Assembly (NCBI RefSeq): GCF_001667375.1
Contig: NZ_LZIN01000037.1
Span: 51,275-115,274 of the forward strand
DNA from: Mycolicibacter sinensis
GTDB lineage: Bacteria; Actinomycetota; Actinomycetes; Mycobacteriales; Mycobacteriaceae
Length of the DNA stretch: 64,000 nt
Reading direction: 5' to 3'
Shown: piece by piece, positions 46,141 through 55,865 of the stretch
Layout of the letters: each line of letters begins with the position of its first letter
Position numbering within the stretch: position 1 is the first letter of the stretch
Notes under the pieces: model-generated
Databases searched by the model: none
What the model was told of the DNA's origin: nothing
What the model saw: only the letters and a program-made list of their open reading frames with translations
Translations under genes and position numbers: made by a program

Positions 46141-47865
46141 ATGACCTCGCTTGATACCCCTCCCGGGTCCGATTCCCACCCACTCGCCGCGACCTTCGCT
46201 GACCTGCAGATCCACCCGTCGGTGTTGCAGGCCGTCGCCGACGTCGGCTACGAGACGCCCTCGGCGATTCAGGCCGCCACCATCCCGGCGTTGCTGGCCG
46301 GCTCCGATGTGGTCGGCCTGGCCCAGACCGGCACCGGCAAAACCGCGGCGTTCGCCATTCCGATCCTGTCGCGCATCGACACCGCCAGCAAGGCCACCCA
46401 GGCGCTGGTGCTGGCCCCCACCCGGGAGCTGGCCTTGCAGGTCGCCGAGGCATTCGGGCGCTACGGCGCGCATTTGCCGCGGGTCAACGTGCTGCCGATC
46501 TACGGCGGCGCCTCCTACACCGTGCAGCTGTCAGGGCTGCGACGCGGTGCCCAAGTGGTGGTCGGCACCCCGGGCCGGGTCATCGACCACCTGGAACGCG
46601 GCAGCCTGGACCTGTCACACCTGGACTACCTGGTGCTCGACGAGGCCGACGAGATGCTGCAGATGGGATTCGCCGAGGATGTCGAGCGCATCCTGGCCGA
46701 CACCCCGGAGTACAAGCAGGTGGCGTTGTTCTCGGCGACGATGCCGCCGGCGATTCGCCGGATCACCACCCGCTATCTGCACGACCCGGTCGAAGTCACC
46801 GTCGAGGCGAAAACGACCACGGCGGAGAACATCTCGCAGCGCTACATCGAGGTCGCCGGCCCGCGCAAGATGGACGCCCTGACGCGGGTACTCGAAGTCG
46901 AGTCGTTCGAGGCGATGATCGTGTTCGTCCGCACCAAGCAGGCCACCGAGGAGGTCGCCGAAAAGCTGCGCGCCCGAGGGTTTTCCGCGGCGGCGATCAA
47001 CGGTGACATCGTCCAGGCGCAGCGCGAGCGGACCATCGCGGCGCTGAAGAGCGGCAACATCGACATCCTGGTTGCCACCGATGTAGCCGCCCGCGGCCTG
47101 GACGTCGAACGCATCTCCCACGTGGTCAACTACGACATCCCGCACGACACCGAGGCGTACGTGCACCGCATCGGCCGCACCGGGCGGGCCGGGCGGTCGG
47201 GGACCGCCCTGCTGTTCGTCAGCCCGCGGGAACGCCATCTGCTCAAGGCGATCGAGCGGGCGACCCGCCAGAAGCTCACCGAGTCGGCGCTGCCCACCGT
47301 CGAGGACGTCAACGCTCAACGGGTGGCGAAGTTCGCCGACTCGATCACCACCACCCTCAACTCGCCCGGCACCGATGTGTTCCGCAGCCTGGTCGAGGAG
47401 TACAGCCGCGACCACGATGTGCCGATGGCCGACATCGCCGCGGCCCTGGCGCTGCAGTCCCGCGACGGGGAGGCGTTCCTGATGGCGCCCGAACCGCCTG
47501 CGGCCGAGCGCCGGCCGCGGGAGAGGTTCGAGAAGCCAGATCGCAAGGACGGCCGCAAGGGCGGCCCGAAAGAGGGATTCGCCACCTACCGGATCGCCGT
47601 CGGCAAGCGGCACAAGGTGTCCCCGGGGGCGATCGTCGGGGCACTGGCCAACGAGGGCGGCCTGCACCGCAGCGACTTCGGCAATATCAGCATCAGGGTG
47701 GATCACTCGCTGGTGGAACTGCCGGCCAAACTGTCGGGCAAGACGCTCAAGGCACTGGAGCACACCCGCATCCAGGGCCAGCTGATCAACTTGCGCCGCG
47801 ATCGTCCGTCCGGCAAGCCCGACCGCCACCGCGACGGGGGGCCGCACCGGAAACGGATGGGATGA
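46141..47865 (+). CDS. deaD: ATP-dependent DEAD-box RNA helicase
   Basis: A 574-residue CsdA/DeaD-type helicase. Q motif GYETPSAIQ, motif I AQTGTGKTAAF, Ia PTRELALQV, II VLDEADEM, III SAT, V ARGLDVERISHV, VI HRIGRTGRAG are all intact. The C-terminal part (about 480-555) is the RNA-binding DbpA/CsdA domain (YRIAVGKRHKVSPGAIVGALANEGGLHRSDFGNISI) after an Arg/Lys/Asp-rich linker. It remodels ribosomal RNA and mRNAs, notably in the cold. Its stop overlaps the next ATG (ATGA). Confidence 0.96.
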   Translation: MTSLDTPPGSDSHPLAATFADLQIHPSVLQAVADVGYETPSAIQAATIPALLAGSDVVGLAQTGTGKTAAFAIPILSRIDTASKATQALVLAPTRELALQVAEAFGRYGAHLPRVNVLPIYGGASYTVQLSGLRRGAQVVVGTPGRVIDHLERGSLDLSHLDYLVLDEADEMLQMGFAEDVERILADTPEYKQVALFSATMPPAIRRITTRYLHDPVEVTVEAKTTTAENISQRYIEVAGPRKMDALTRVLEVESFEAMIVFVRTKQATEEVAEKLRARGFSAAAINGDIVQAQRERTIAALKSGNIDILVATDVAARGLDVERISHVVNYDIPHDTEAYVHRIGRTGRAGRSGTALLFVSPRERHLLKAIERATRQKLTESALPTVEDVNAQRVAKFADSITTTLNSPGTDVFRSLVEEYSRDHDVPMADIAAALALQSRDGEAFLMAPEPPAAERRPRERFEKPDRKDGRKGGPKEGFATYRIAVGKRHKVSPGAIVGALANEGGLHRSDFGNISIRVDHSLVELPAKLSGKTLKALEHTRIQGQLINLRRDRPSGKPDRHRDGGPHRKRMG

Positions 47866-49001
47866 CGCTGCCGCAGGAGGAGGTCGCCCAAGGCGGGCTG
47901 GAGCAGGTCGGTCACGTCGATCGGGTCGCCTCACTGACCGGTGTGCGCGCGGTGGCCGCGATTCTGGTCGTCGGCACCCACGCGGCCTACACCACCGGCA
48001 AGTACACCCACGGCTACGCCGGACTGCTGGGTTCCCGCATGGAGATCGGGGTGCCGATCTTCTTCGTGCTCTCCGGTTTCCTGTTGTTCCGGCCCTGGGT
48101 GCGCGCCACCGCATTCGATCGTCCGGCCCCGTCGGTGCGCCGCTACGCCTGGCGCCGGGTGCTGCGCATCATGCCCGCCTACGTCGTCACCGTGCTGCTG
48201 GCCTACCTGATCTACCACTACCGCACCGCCGGCCCGAACCCCGGCCACAACTGGATCGGGTTGTTGCGCAACCTGACACTGACCCAGATCTACACCGACA
48301 ACTACATGTTCGGCTATCTGCATCAGGGCCTCACCCAGATGTGGAGCCTTGCCGTGGAGGTCGCCTTCTATGTGGTGCTGCCGCTGCTGGCCTATCTCAC
48401 GCTGGTCCGGCTGTGTCGGCGACAGTGGCGACCGGTGCGGCTGCTGGCCGGACTGACGGCACTGGCGGTGATCAGCCCGGCCTGGCTGATTCTGGTGCAC
48501 GCCACTGATTTTCTGCCCGACGGCGCCCGGCTGTGGCTGCCGACCTACCTGGTCTGGTTCGTCGGGGGAATGGCGCTGGCGGTGTTGCAGGCCATGGGCG
48601 TGCGCTGCTATGGGTTCGTGGCGATTCCGTTAGCGCTGATCTGCTATGTCATCGCGGCCACCCCGATCGCCGGGGAACCCACCACGTCGCCGACCAAACT
48701 TTCCGAGGCGCTGGTCAAGGCGGCTTTCTACGCTGCGATCGCCACCCTGGCGGTGGCGCCGCTGGCGCTGGGCAACCAAGGTTGGTACGCCCGGTGGCTG
48801 GCCAGTAGGCCGATGGTGTGGCTGGGGGAGATCTCCTACGAGATCTTCCTGGTCCACCTGGTGCTGATGGAGGTGGTGATGGTGGAGGTGCTACGAGCCC
48901 CGGTGTACACCGGGTCGATGCTCAACCTGTTCGTGCTCACGATGGTGGTCACCATTCCGGTGTCCTGGCTGCTGCACCGGTTCACCCGGGTCAGGTCCTG
49001 A
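47862..49001 (+). CDS. Membrane acyltransferase, acyltransferase-3 family (Rv1254 type)
   Basis: A 379-residue polytopic protein with about ten helices. Family marks: SLTGVRAVAAILVVGTHAAYTTGKY (catalytic His), GVPIFFVLSGFLLFRPWVR, RVLRIMPAYVVTV, and LTQMWSLAVEVAFYVVLPLLAYL. Such enzymes O-acylate sugars or lipids of the envelope. Translation is coupled to deaD by ATGA. It is convergent with the TetR gene, overlapping by 11 bases. Confidence 0.92.
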   Translation: MTLPQEEVAQGGLEQVGHVDRVASLTGVRAVAAILVVGTHAAYTTGKYTHGYAGLLGSRMEIGVPIFFVLSGFLLFRPWVRATAFDRPAPSVRRYAWRRVLRIMPAYVVTVLLAYLIYHYRTAGPNPGHNWIGLLRNLTLTQIYTDNYMFGYLHQGLTQMWSLAVEVAFYVVLPLLAYLTLVRLCRRQWRPVRLLAGLTALAVISPAWLILVHATDFLPDGARLWLPTYLVWFVGGMALAVLQAMGVRCYGFVAIPLALICYVIAATPIAGEPTTSPTKLSEALVKAAFYAAIATLAVAPLALGNQGWYARWLASRPMVWLGEISYEIFLVHLVLMEVVMVEVLRAPVYTGSMLNLFVLTMVVTIPVSWLLHRFTRVRS

Positions 49002-49575
49002 GCCGATCCGGCGCCACAACGACCGGAACCACGAACTGCATCAGCATCGCCCGCTCGTCGTCGGCATTGCGGCCGGGAAAGCTCAGCAGCGACGTCATCA
49101 CCCGCACCACCCAGCGGGCGCGCTGCTCGGTGTCGCTGTCGTCGGTCCCTAGCGCGGACAGGAACGTCGTGACCATCACGGTGATGACCTCGGAGCGCTC
49201 GGCCATCGCGGCACCGATGGGCGGGCCGGTCTCGGCGAACCACGACGCCAGCGCCGGGTTGGCCCGCACCAGCGCCAGCGATTCGGTGATCCCGGTGACC
49301 AGCCGCCCGGCCGGATCGTCGATACCGGCCAGCCGCTGGGTCAGCTCCTGATACAGGGTGTTGGCCCAGCGGTGTACGTAGGCGGCGTAGAGCGCGTCGC
49401 GGTTCTCGAAGTAGCGGTACAGCGTGGCACGCGAACACCCTGCGGCGCGGGCGATTTCATTCATGCCGACCGAGCCGGGGTCGTGCTGGGCGAACAGCGT
49501 CTCGGCTGCGTCGAGGATCTTCTCGGCGGCCAGCTCGCCGCGCTGATCCGACAACCAGGACCGCCCGGCCATCAT
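48991..49575 (-). CDS. TetR-family regulator adjacent to cyp130 (Rv1255c type)
   Basis: A 194-residue TetR protein: AAEKILDAAETLFAQHDPGSVGMNEIARAAGCSRATLYRYFENRDALYAAYVHRWANTLY is the helix-turn-helix and first connecting helix. The C-terminal helical domain should bind a ligand. It overlaps the cyp130 stop by four bases and is transcribed with it. Candidate operators lie upstream of cyp130. Two adjacent ATGs (49575, 49572) could each serve as start. Confidence 0.92.
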   Translation of the reverse strand: MMAGRSWLSDQRGELAAEKILDAAETLFAQHDPGSVGMNEIARAAGCSRATLYRYFENRDALYAAYVHRWANTLYQELTQRLAGIDDPAGRLVTGITESLALVRANPALASWFAETGPPIGAAMAERSEVITVMVTTFLSALGTDDSDTEQRARWVVRVMTSLLSFPGRNADDERAMLMQFVVPVVVAPDRLRT

Positions 49576-50792
49576 GACGCGGCGGTGAACGGAATCGACA
49601 TCGGCCGCCGCACGTAACTGCCTCCGGCCCAGCGGATCCCGGCCTCGTCGATCGCATAGTCCGGGCAGCGGGCGAGCAACTCCTCCAGCGCCACCCGGGC
49701 CTGCATGCGGGCGGCCTGGTTGCCGATGCAGTGGTGTGCACCGTAGCTGAAGGTGAGGATCTGGTGGGGCTTGCGCCGCACGTCCAGTTCGGCGGCGTTG
49801 GGCCCGAACTGGCGCTCGTCGCGGTTGGCCGAGCCGTAGAGAAGCAGCGCCTTGCGGCCGGCCGGAATGGTGGTGTCGCCGATGGTCACCTCCCGGGTGG
49901 TGGTGCGGGCCAGACCTTGCACGGGCGAGGTCAACCGCAACAGCTCCTCGACGGCATCGCGGATCAGCTCGGGCCGGTCCACCAGCAGCTGGCGCTGGTC
50001 ACGGTGGCGTTGCAGCAATTGCACTGAGCCGCCGAGCATTCCGGTCGTGGTGTCGTTGCCGCCGGTGACCATGGTGAAGGTGAAAGCCAGCACCGCCAGC
50101 AGCCCCTTGATGTCACCGTCGGCGCCCATGCCGGCCGCCACCAGATGCGAAACTGTGTCGTCTTCGGGTTCGGATCGCCGGCGTTCGATGAGCGCGGTGA
50201 AGTAGCCCATCATCTCGCCGATCGCGTCCCCGGCCGAGGCGACCCCGTCCTCGCTGGTGGTGGCCGCGACGATCGCGTCGGTCCACCCGTCGAACTGGGC
50301 GCGGTCCTGTTCGGGTACCCCCAGGTAGTGCGCGACGACCATCGACGGCAACGGCTTGAACAGGTCGACGACGATGTCCCCGCCGCCGTCGGCCTGCAGC
50401 CGGTCGAGGCGCTCGACGACGAACTCGCGAACCTTCGGCTCCAGCAGCTCGACCTGCCGCGGCATGAAGCCACGGGCCACCAGCTTGCGGAACTCGGTGT
50501 GCACCGGGGGATCCTGCATCACCATCGGCGGGTTGTCGGCCAGGCCGATCATCTCCAGCTCGCCGTAGTTGATCGTCAGCCCCTGTGCGGAGGAGAAGGT
50601 CTCGTGGTCGGCGGCGGCCGCCCAGATGTCGGCATGCCGGGACAGCACGTAGTAGTCGTGGTCGGGCTTGTCGGCCGGGACCACGTGGTGGACCGGGTCG
50701 TGATCGCGCAGCGCGGCATACATCGGCCACGGGTTCGGCCAGGTGTCGGCATTGCACAGCTCGAACTTCGGATGAGACAAAGCGGTCGTCAT
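49572..50792 (-). CDS. cyp130: Cytochrome P450 130
   Basis: A 406-residue P450. The I-helix reads VTGGNDTTTGMLGGSVQLL, ExxR is EELLR, and the heme loop is FSYGAHHCIGNQAARMQ with Cys355, one residue from the Cys354 of M. tuberculosis CYP130. The N-terminus MTTALSHPKFELCNADTWPNPWPMYAALRDHDPVHHV also fits. M. tuberculosis CYP130 binds azoles and N-demethylates dextromethorphan-like amines; its natural substrate is unknown. It leads the cyp130-tetR operon and appears to be translated from a leaderless mRNA. Confidence 0.94.
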   Translation of the reverse strand: MTTALSHPKFELCNADTWPNPWPMYAALRDHDPVHHVVPADKPDHDYYVLSRHADIWAAAADHETFSSAQGLTINYGELEMIGLADNPPMVMQDPPVHTEFRKLVARGFMPRQVELLEPKVREFVVERLDRLQADGGGDIVVDLFKPLPSMVVAHYLGVPEQDRAQFDGWTDAIVAATTSEDGVASAGDAIGEMMGYFTALIERRRSEPEDDTVSHLVAAGMGADGDIKGLLAVLAFTFTMVTGGNDTTTGMLGGSVQLLQRHRDQRQLLVDRPELIRDAVEELLRLTSPVQGLARTTTREVTIGDTTIPAGRKALLLYGSANRDERQFGPNAAELDVRRKPHQILTFSYGAHHCIGNQAARMQARVALEELLARCPDYAIDEAGIRWAGGSYVRRPMSIPFTAAS

Positions 50793-50827
50793 GTCTCATG
50801 GATACGACATGGTTTATCGTCTGTCAA
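50793..50827 (-). promoter_or_regulatory. cyp130-tetR promoter (leaderless)
   Basis: Minus strand: consensus -35 TTGACA (50827-50822), 17-base spacer, TATCCA (50804-50799), six bases, ATG at 50792. Transcription should start on or next to the ATG; there is no Shine-Dalgarno. Confidence 0.65.
50804..50820. promoter_or_regulatory. Candidate TetR operator in the cyp130 promoter
   Basis: ACGACA-tggtt-TATCGT is an inverted repeat with five of six arm bases matching. It fills the spacer between the -35 and -10 boxes of cyp130. Confidence 0.45.
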
Positions 50828-50872
50828 TCCTCGAGTGGGAAATGCCCGACGATCCTCGGGTATCCGGCTGAC

Positions 50873-50886
50873 TATCGTCGCGTCAA
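50873..50886 (+). promoter_or_regulatory. TATCGTC-GTCAA element at the uvrA-like start
   Basis: TATCGTCGCGTCAA at 50873-50886 repeats TATCGTCTGTCAA at 50815-50827 with one extra base and one change. The second copy covers the -10/start region of the divergent UvrA-like gene. The shared half-site could let the TetR act on both genes. Confidence 0.4.
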
Positions 50887-53555
50887 TGACCAGCCGCTCT
50901 GTGCAACCTGCGAAAACTGAACATGGTTGGCGGGGCGGCGTCGTGGTGCGCGGGGCGCGGCAGAACAACCTGGCCGACGTGGACCTCGATGTCCCGCGCG
51001 ACTCACTGGTGGTGTTCACCGGTGTCTCAGGCTCAGGGAAATCGTCGTTGGCCTTCGGAACACTGTTCGCTGAGTCGCAGCGTCGCTACCTCGAGTCGGT
51101 CGCACCGTATGCCCGGCGCCTGATCGACCAGGCCGGTGTGCCCGACGTCGATCTGGTCGAGGGTCTACCTCCGGCGGTCGCCCTGCAGCAACAGCGCGGG
51201 GCAAGCAATGCCCGATCCACCGTCGCCAGCGTGACCACACTGGGCAGCCTGGTCCGGATGCTGTACTCCCGCGCGGGGTCCTACCCGGCGCATCAGCCGA
51301 TGCTGTATGCCGAGGACTTTTCCCCGAACACGGTCCAGGGGGCGTGTCCGACATGCCACGGAATCGGACGGATCTACGAGGTCGACGTCGACAAGATGGT
51401 GCCCGACCCAACTCTGAGCATCAGAGAGCGCGCGATCGCGTCCTGGCCACCAGGGTGGCCGGGCGGGAACCTTCGCGACATCCTCGTCTCACTGGGATAC
51501 GACGTCGACGCGGCGTGGAAAGACCTCCCGAAAAAAGAGCGGGACTGGATCCTGTTCACCGAGGAACGCCCCACCGTGCCGGTGTATTCGGGCTTCACCC
51601 CCGCCCAAACCCGCCGCGCCATCAAGGCAGGAATGGAGCCCAGCTACGAAGGCAACTTCGTTGGCGCACGTCGTTTCGTGCTGGACACCTTCGCCAACAC
51701 CAAAAGCGCAACCGTCAAAAAACGGGTCGCCCAGTTTGTCATCAGTGCCGTATGCCCGACCTGTCGCGGCAAACGAGTCAAGGCTGAAACGCTGACCGTC
51801 ACGTTCGACGGCATGGACATTGCCGAATTCGCGTCGCTCCCACTGGCGCGCGTGGCCGACATCGCGCGCCGCATCCTCGCCAAAGATTGGGCACCCGGCG
51901 ACGCTGCGGCCGGCGAGGCGCTCGATGAACCACGCCGCAGTGAGGCGAGGCGACAACGAGTCGCCTCAGGGGGTTCGGCACACGCTGGCGCTCCCGATGT
52001 GCGACGGACCCCGAACGTATCGGCCGAGAAGCTCATCACGGCCCGGCGGCTGGCTGAGGATCTGCTGCACAGGATCGAGCCCATCATTGAGCTGGGACTG
52101 GGATATCTGTCGCTGGACCGGACAACCCCCACGCTGTCGGGCGGAGAACTGCAACGGCTGCGTCTGGCCACCCAGCTGTCGTCGAAACTATTCGGCGTCG
52201 CCTATGTGCTCGATGAGCCCTCCGCGGGTCTGCATCCCGGCGACCTCCCCGCTCTGCTGAGGATCCTTCATGGGCTTCGCGAGCGGGGAAACAGTGTCTT
52301 TGTTGTTGAGCACTCTTTGCCGGTGATTCGTGAGGCCGATTGGCTTGTCGATATCGGCCCCGGCGCCGGTGAGAACGGTGGCCATGTGCTCTACAGCGGG
52401 ACACCCGCAGGTCTCGCCGACATACGGGATTCCGTTACCAGGCGTTATCTGTTCGACCCTTCGGAGCATGTCTCGCCGGAGCGGCGAACGCCGCGCGGCT
52501 GGCTCCAACTCGATGGCATCGAACGCAACAACATTCACGATCTCGACGTGTCGATTCCCCTCGGGGTTCTGACTGCGGTGACCGGCATCTCCGGCTCGGG
52601 TAAATCAAGCCTGGTCAGCCAGGCGCTGCCTGCCCTGGTCAACGAACAATTGGGCCGACCGGCATCCGGCGCAGTTGCCGAACCGCAAGACGACACCGAT
52701 CTGCTGCTGACCGGCGACCAGGGCACGGTCCACGGCCGTATCGAGGGCTCACTCGGCGGGCTCCGCCGTGTCGTCGCCATCGATCAGCGACCCATCGGAC
52801 GCACTCCACGATCAAACGTGGCGACCTACACCGGTCTGTTCGACAACGTCCGCAAGCTATTCGCCGAAACACCGAAGGCACGACGACGGCGCTACAAACC
52901 CGGCCAGTTCTCCTTCAACGTCGCCGGGGGCCGCTGCTCGACCTGCGAGGGCGAAGGCTTTGTCATGGTCGAGCTGCTATTTCTGCCCAGCCTCTACAGC
53001 CCGTGCCCGGACTGTCACGGCACCCGTTATAAGCCGTCCACCCTCGAAATCACCTGGCGGGACCGCAACGTTGCCGACGTCCTCGCAATGAGCATCGACG
53101 AGGCCCACACCTTCTTCACCGGCGAGAACGACATCATTCGCTCGCTTAGCGTCCTGCACGACGTGGGATTGGGCTACCTACGACTCGGACAGCCGGCCAC
53201 AGAACTCTCCGGCGGCGAGGCCCAACGCGTCAAACTCGCCTCCGAGCTCCAACGCGCACACCGAGGTGACGCGCTCTACATCCTCGACGAGCCCACCGCC
53301 GGCCTACATCCCTCCGACAGCGACCGCCTGCTCGCCCACGCCCAAGGCCTCGTCGATGCCGGCAACACCGTCGTCATGGTCGAACTCGACATGCGCATCG
53401 TCGCCCAGGCCGACCACGTCATCGATCTCGGACCCGGAGCCGGCGCAGACGGTGGCCGCATTGTCGCCACCGGTACCCCCGAGCACGTCGCCGCCAACGC
53501 CGACAGCACCACCGCACCCTACCTCCGGGCCGCACTCGAAAACGCGCCATCGTAA
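50886..53555 (+). CDS. UvrA-like ABC ATPase (class II UvrA/UvrA2)
   Basis: An 889-residue tandem-ABC protein related to excinuclease subunit A. First cassette: Walker [10 protein letters not shown] (46-54), signature [13 protein letters not shown], Walker [13 protein letters not shown]. Second: GISGSGKSS (about 566), [26 protein letters not shown]. Zinc motifs CPTCHG, CPTCRG and CSTCEGEG...CPDCHG are present, but the UvrB-interaction region is shortened, as in UvrA2 and drug-resistance DrrC-type proteins. About residues 340-378 are an Arg/Ala/Gly-rich insertion before [16 protein letters not shown]. Probably binds damaged or drug-modified DNA without being the main UvrA. Absent here in M. tuberculosis. 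Confidence 0.9.
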   Translation: MTSRSVQPAKTEHGWRGGVVVRGARQNNLADVDLDVPRDSLVVFTGVSGSGKSSLAFGTLFAESQRRYLESVAPYARRLIDQAGVPDVDLVEGLPPAVALQQQRGASNARSTVASVTTLGSLVRMLYSRAGSYPAHQPMLYAEDFSPNTVQGACPTCHGIGRIYEVDVDKMVPDPTLSIRERAIASWPPGWPGGNLRDILVSLGYDVDAAWKDLPKKERDWILFTEERPTVPVYSGFTPAQTRRAIKAGMEPSYEGNFVGARRFVLDTFANTKSATVKKRVAQFVISAVCPTCRGKRVKAETLTVTFDGMDIAEFASLPLARVADIARRILAKDWAPGDAAAGEALDEPRRSEARRQRVASGGSAHAGAPDVRRTPNVSAEKLITARRLAEDLLHRIEPIIELGLGYLSLDRTTPTLSGGELQRLRLATQLSSKLFGVAYVLDEPSAGLHPGDLPALLRILHGLRERGNSVFVVEHSLPVIREADWLVDIGPGAGENGGHVLYSGTPAGLADIRDSVTRRYLFDPSEHVSPERRTPRGWLQLDGIERNNIHDLDVSIPLGVLTAVTGISGSGKSSLVSQALPALVNEQLGRPASGAVAEPQDDTDLLLTGDQGTVHGRIEGSLGGLRRVVAIDQRPIGRTPRSNVATYTGLFDNVRKLFAETPKARRRRYKPGQFSFNVAGGRCSTCEGEGFVMVELLFLPSLYSPCPDCHGTRYKPSTLEITWRDRNVADVLAMSIDEAHTFFTGENDIIRSLSVLHDVGLGYLRLGQPATELSGGEAQRVKLASELQRAHRGDALYILDEPTAGLHPSDSDRLLAHAQGLVDAGNTVVMVELDMRIVAQADHVIDLGPGAGADGGRIVATGTPEHVAANADSTTAPYLRAALENAPS
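51947..51967. repeat. 8-bp perfect inverted repeat inside the UvrA-like gene
   Basis: GAGGCGAC-AACGA-GTCGCCTC forms a strong hairpin within the non-conserved insertion of the UvrA-like gene. It may be the core of a small inserted repeat. Confidence 0.6.
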
Positions 53556-53621
53556 CCCGTCATTTCACCGGCTAAGGTCACCTGCGGGCCACCCCGGCGT
53601 CGCCAGATTGCGGATCGGGGG

Positions 53622-54989
53622 TCAGATCCCCGAGCCGGGGTTGAGAATGTTCAGCGGGTCCAGCGCCGCCTTGACCCGCTGGTTCAGCGCCATCGCGGCA
53701 GGGCCTAGCTGCTGGGCCAGCCACGGCCGCTTCAGCCGTCCGACCCCGTGCTCGCCGGTGATGGTGCCGCCCAAAGCGATTGCCAGATCCATGATCTGGC
53801 CGTATGCGGTCTCGGCGCGGCGGACCTCGTCGGGATCATTCGGGTCGTGCACGATCAGCGGGTGGGTGTTACCGTCGCCGGCGTGGGCGATCACCGCGAT
53901 CATCAACCGGTGTTCGGCGGCGATCTTCTCAATGCCGGTGATCAGCTCGCCCAGCTGCGGCAGCGGCACCCCCACGTCCTCGAGCAATAGCGGCCCCTTG
54001 GCCTCGACAGCCGGGATGCAGAACCGCCGGGCCGCGACGAAACCTTCCGCCTCGATGGGGTCGTCGGTGGAGAACACGTCCTTGGCGCCGCGCTCGGTGA
54101 ACACCCGGGCGATCAGCTCGATGTCCTCCGCACCGGCGTGGCCCCGCTCATCGGAGGCCGCCACCAGCATGGCGGCGGCGTCACGATCGAGCCCCATCCG
54201 CAGCTGGTCCTCGACGGCGTTGATCGCCGCGGCATCCATGAACTCCAGCATCGACGGGCGCAGCCGCCCGGAGACGTCGAGCACCGCCTCGGCCGCGGCG
54301 GCCACCGAGTCGAATGTGGCCACCACCACCGCCGACTTGGGTTGAGCCGGCAGCAGCCGCAAGGTCACCTCGGTGATCACCCCGAGGGTGCCCTCGCTGC
54401 CGACGAACAGTTTGGTCAACGACAGCCCGGCGACGTCTTTGAGGCGCGGCCCGCCCAGGCGCACCGCGGTGCCGTCGGCCAACACCACCTGGAGGCCCAG
54501 CACGTAGTCGGTGGTGACGCCGTACTTGACGCAGCACAGCCCGCCGGCGTTGGTGGCGATGTTGCCGCCGATGCTGCAGATCTCGAACGACGACGGATCC
54601 GGCGGGTACCACAGGCCGTGGGCGGCGACGGCCTTTTTCACCTCGGCGTTGAACAGGCCGGGCTGGCACACCGCGGTGCGGGTGACCGGGTCCACGGTGA
54701 TCTCGCGCATCTTCTCGGTGCACAACACGATCCCGCCGTCGACCGCGGTGGCGCCGCCGGACAGCCCGGTGCCCGCGCCGCGCGTCACCACCGGCACCCG
54801 GTGCGTGGTGGCCCAGCGCATGACGGTCTGCACGTCTTCGGTGCGCAGCGGACGCACCACCGCCAGGGGTTGGCCGGCCAACGGGTCCAGGGCGTTGTCC
54901 TGCCGGTAGCCCGCGGTGATGGTCGGATCGGTGACCACCATGCCGTCGGGCAGGTCGGCGATCAACTGAGCCAGGGCGTCGGCGGTCAC
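53622..54989 (-). CDS. FAD-linked oxidase, glycolate/D-lactate dehydrogenase type (Rv1257c type)
   Basis: A 455-residue flavoenzyme of the GlcD/D-lactate dehydrogenase (VAO/PCMH) family. FAD-binding block: [27 protein letters not shown], then [31 protein letters not shown]. The cap and C-terminus include [15 protein letters not shown] (metal/His site) and [17 protein letters not shown]. It oxidises a 2-hydroxy acid to a 2-oxo acid; whether glycolate, D-lactate or another acid is unknown. GTG start. The adjacent Rv1258c efflux gene of M. tuberculosis is absent; the UvrA-like gene occupies the other flank. Confidence 0.92.
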   Translation of the reverse strand: MTADALAQLIADLPDGMVVTDPTITAGYRQDNALDPLAGQPLAVVRPLRTEDVQTVMRWATTHRVPVVTRGAGTGLSGGATAVDGGIVLCTEKMREITVDPVTRTAVCQPGLFNAEVKKAVAAHGLWYPPDPSSFEICSIGGNIATNAGGLCCVKYGVTTDYVLGLQVVLADGTAVRLGGPRLKDVAGLSLTKLFVGSEGTLGVITEVTLRLLPAQPKSAVVVATFDSVAAAAEAVLDVSGRLRPSMLEFMDAAAINAVEDQLRMGLDRDAAAMLVAASDERGHAGAEDIELIARVFTERGAKDVFSTDDPIEAEGFVAARRFCIPAVEAKGPLLLEDVGVPLPQLGELITGIEKIAAEHRLMIAVIAHAGDGNTHPLIVHDPNDPDEVRRAETAYGQIMDLAIALGGTITGEHGVGRLKRPWLAQQLGPAAMALNQRVKAALDPLNILNPGSGI

Positions 54990-55043
54990 CCAGTGATCCT
55001 ACGAACTTCGCCAAGGACCGGCGGCGCACGGGAGGATGGACCA

Positions 55044-55862
55044 ATGCATCCGCATCCGCGCACCGGCCGACCGTTCGGCTCCCCGGTGCCCCCCGGTACC
55101 GGCTGGCCGGGGGATCCGGCGACGCGCAAGACCCCGCAAGCCGACGACGCCGCGCACGTGGCGCAGCTGGCCGGCCAGACCGAGTCGATCCCCGAACTGG
55201 ACGCGCTGATCAGCGTGTGCCGGGCCTGCCCGCGGCTGGTCAGCTGGCGCGAAGAGGTCGCCGTCACCAAGCGGAAATCCTTTGCTGATCAACCCTATTG
55301 GGGCCGTCCGGTACCGGGATGGGGGTCACCCACGCCGCGGATCGTCATCGTCGGGTTGGCGCCGGCGGCCAACGGCGCGAACCGGACCGGGCGGATGTTC
55401 ACCGGTGACCGCTCCGGTGACCAGTTGTATGCCGCGTTGCACCGCGCCGGCCTGGTCAATCAGCCGACCAGTGTCGACGCCGCCGACGGCCTGGACACCG
55501 ACACCGTCCGGATCATCGCCCCGGTGCGCTGCGCACCACCGGCCAACGCCCCGACGACCGCCGAGCGCAACACCTGCGCGCCGTGGCTCGACGCCGAGTG
55601 GCGGCTGCTTTCCCCGCACGTGCGGGTGATGGTCGCACTCGGCGGCTTCGCCTGGCAGGTCGCACTGCGCCTGGCGGCCGAGCGGGTGGCCAAACCGAAA
55701 CCGAAGTTCGGCCACCGGGCGGTCGCAGAACTCGGGCCCGGCCTACGGCTGATCGGCTGCTATCACCCCAGCCAGCAGAACATGTTCACCGGCCGGCTGA
55801 CCCCGGCGATGCTAGACGACGTCTTCGCTGACGCGGCGGCGCTGGCGGGACTATCCGGCTGA
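55044..55862 (+). CDS. udgB: Family 5 uracil-DNA glycosylase UdgB
   Basis: A 272-residue thermostable-type uracil-DNA glycosylase with a 4Fe-4S cluster: Cys residues in [15 protein letters not shown] and NTCAPW. Active-site motif A is [20 protein letters not shown] and motif B is [17 protein letters not shown]. UdgB removes uracil and other deaminated bases such as hypoxanthine, complementing Ung in GC-rich genomes. I used ATG 55044, with GGGAGGA upstream. The next gene starts three bases after its stop. Confidence 0.94.
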   Translation: MHPHPRTGRPFGSPVPPGTGWPGDPATRKTPQADDAAHVAQLAGQTESIPELDALISVCRACPRLVSWREEVAVTKRKSFADQPYWGRPVPGWGSPTPRIVIVGLAPAANGANRTGRMFTGDRSGDQLYAALHRAGLVNQPTSVDAADGLDTDTVRIIAPVRCAPPANAPTTAERNTCAPWLDAEWRLLSPHVRVMVALGGFAWQVALRLAAERVAKPKPKFGHRAVAELGPGLRLIGCYHPSQQNMFTGRLTPAMLDDVFADAAALAGLSG

Positions 55863-55865
55863 GGC

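Noticed and set aside
50145..50885. Upstream extension of the UvrA-like frame by 247 codons
   Set aside because: It lies antisense to cyp130 and has no UvrA similarity; the conserved N-terminus begins just after ATG 50886.
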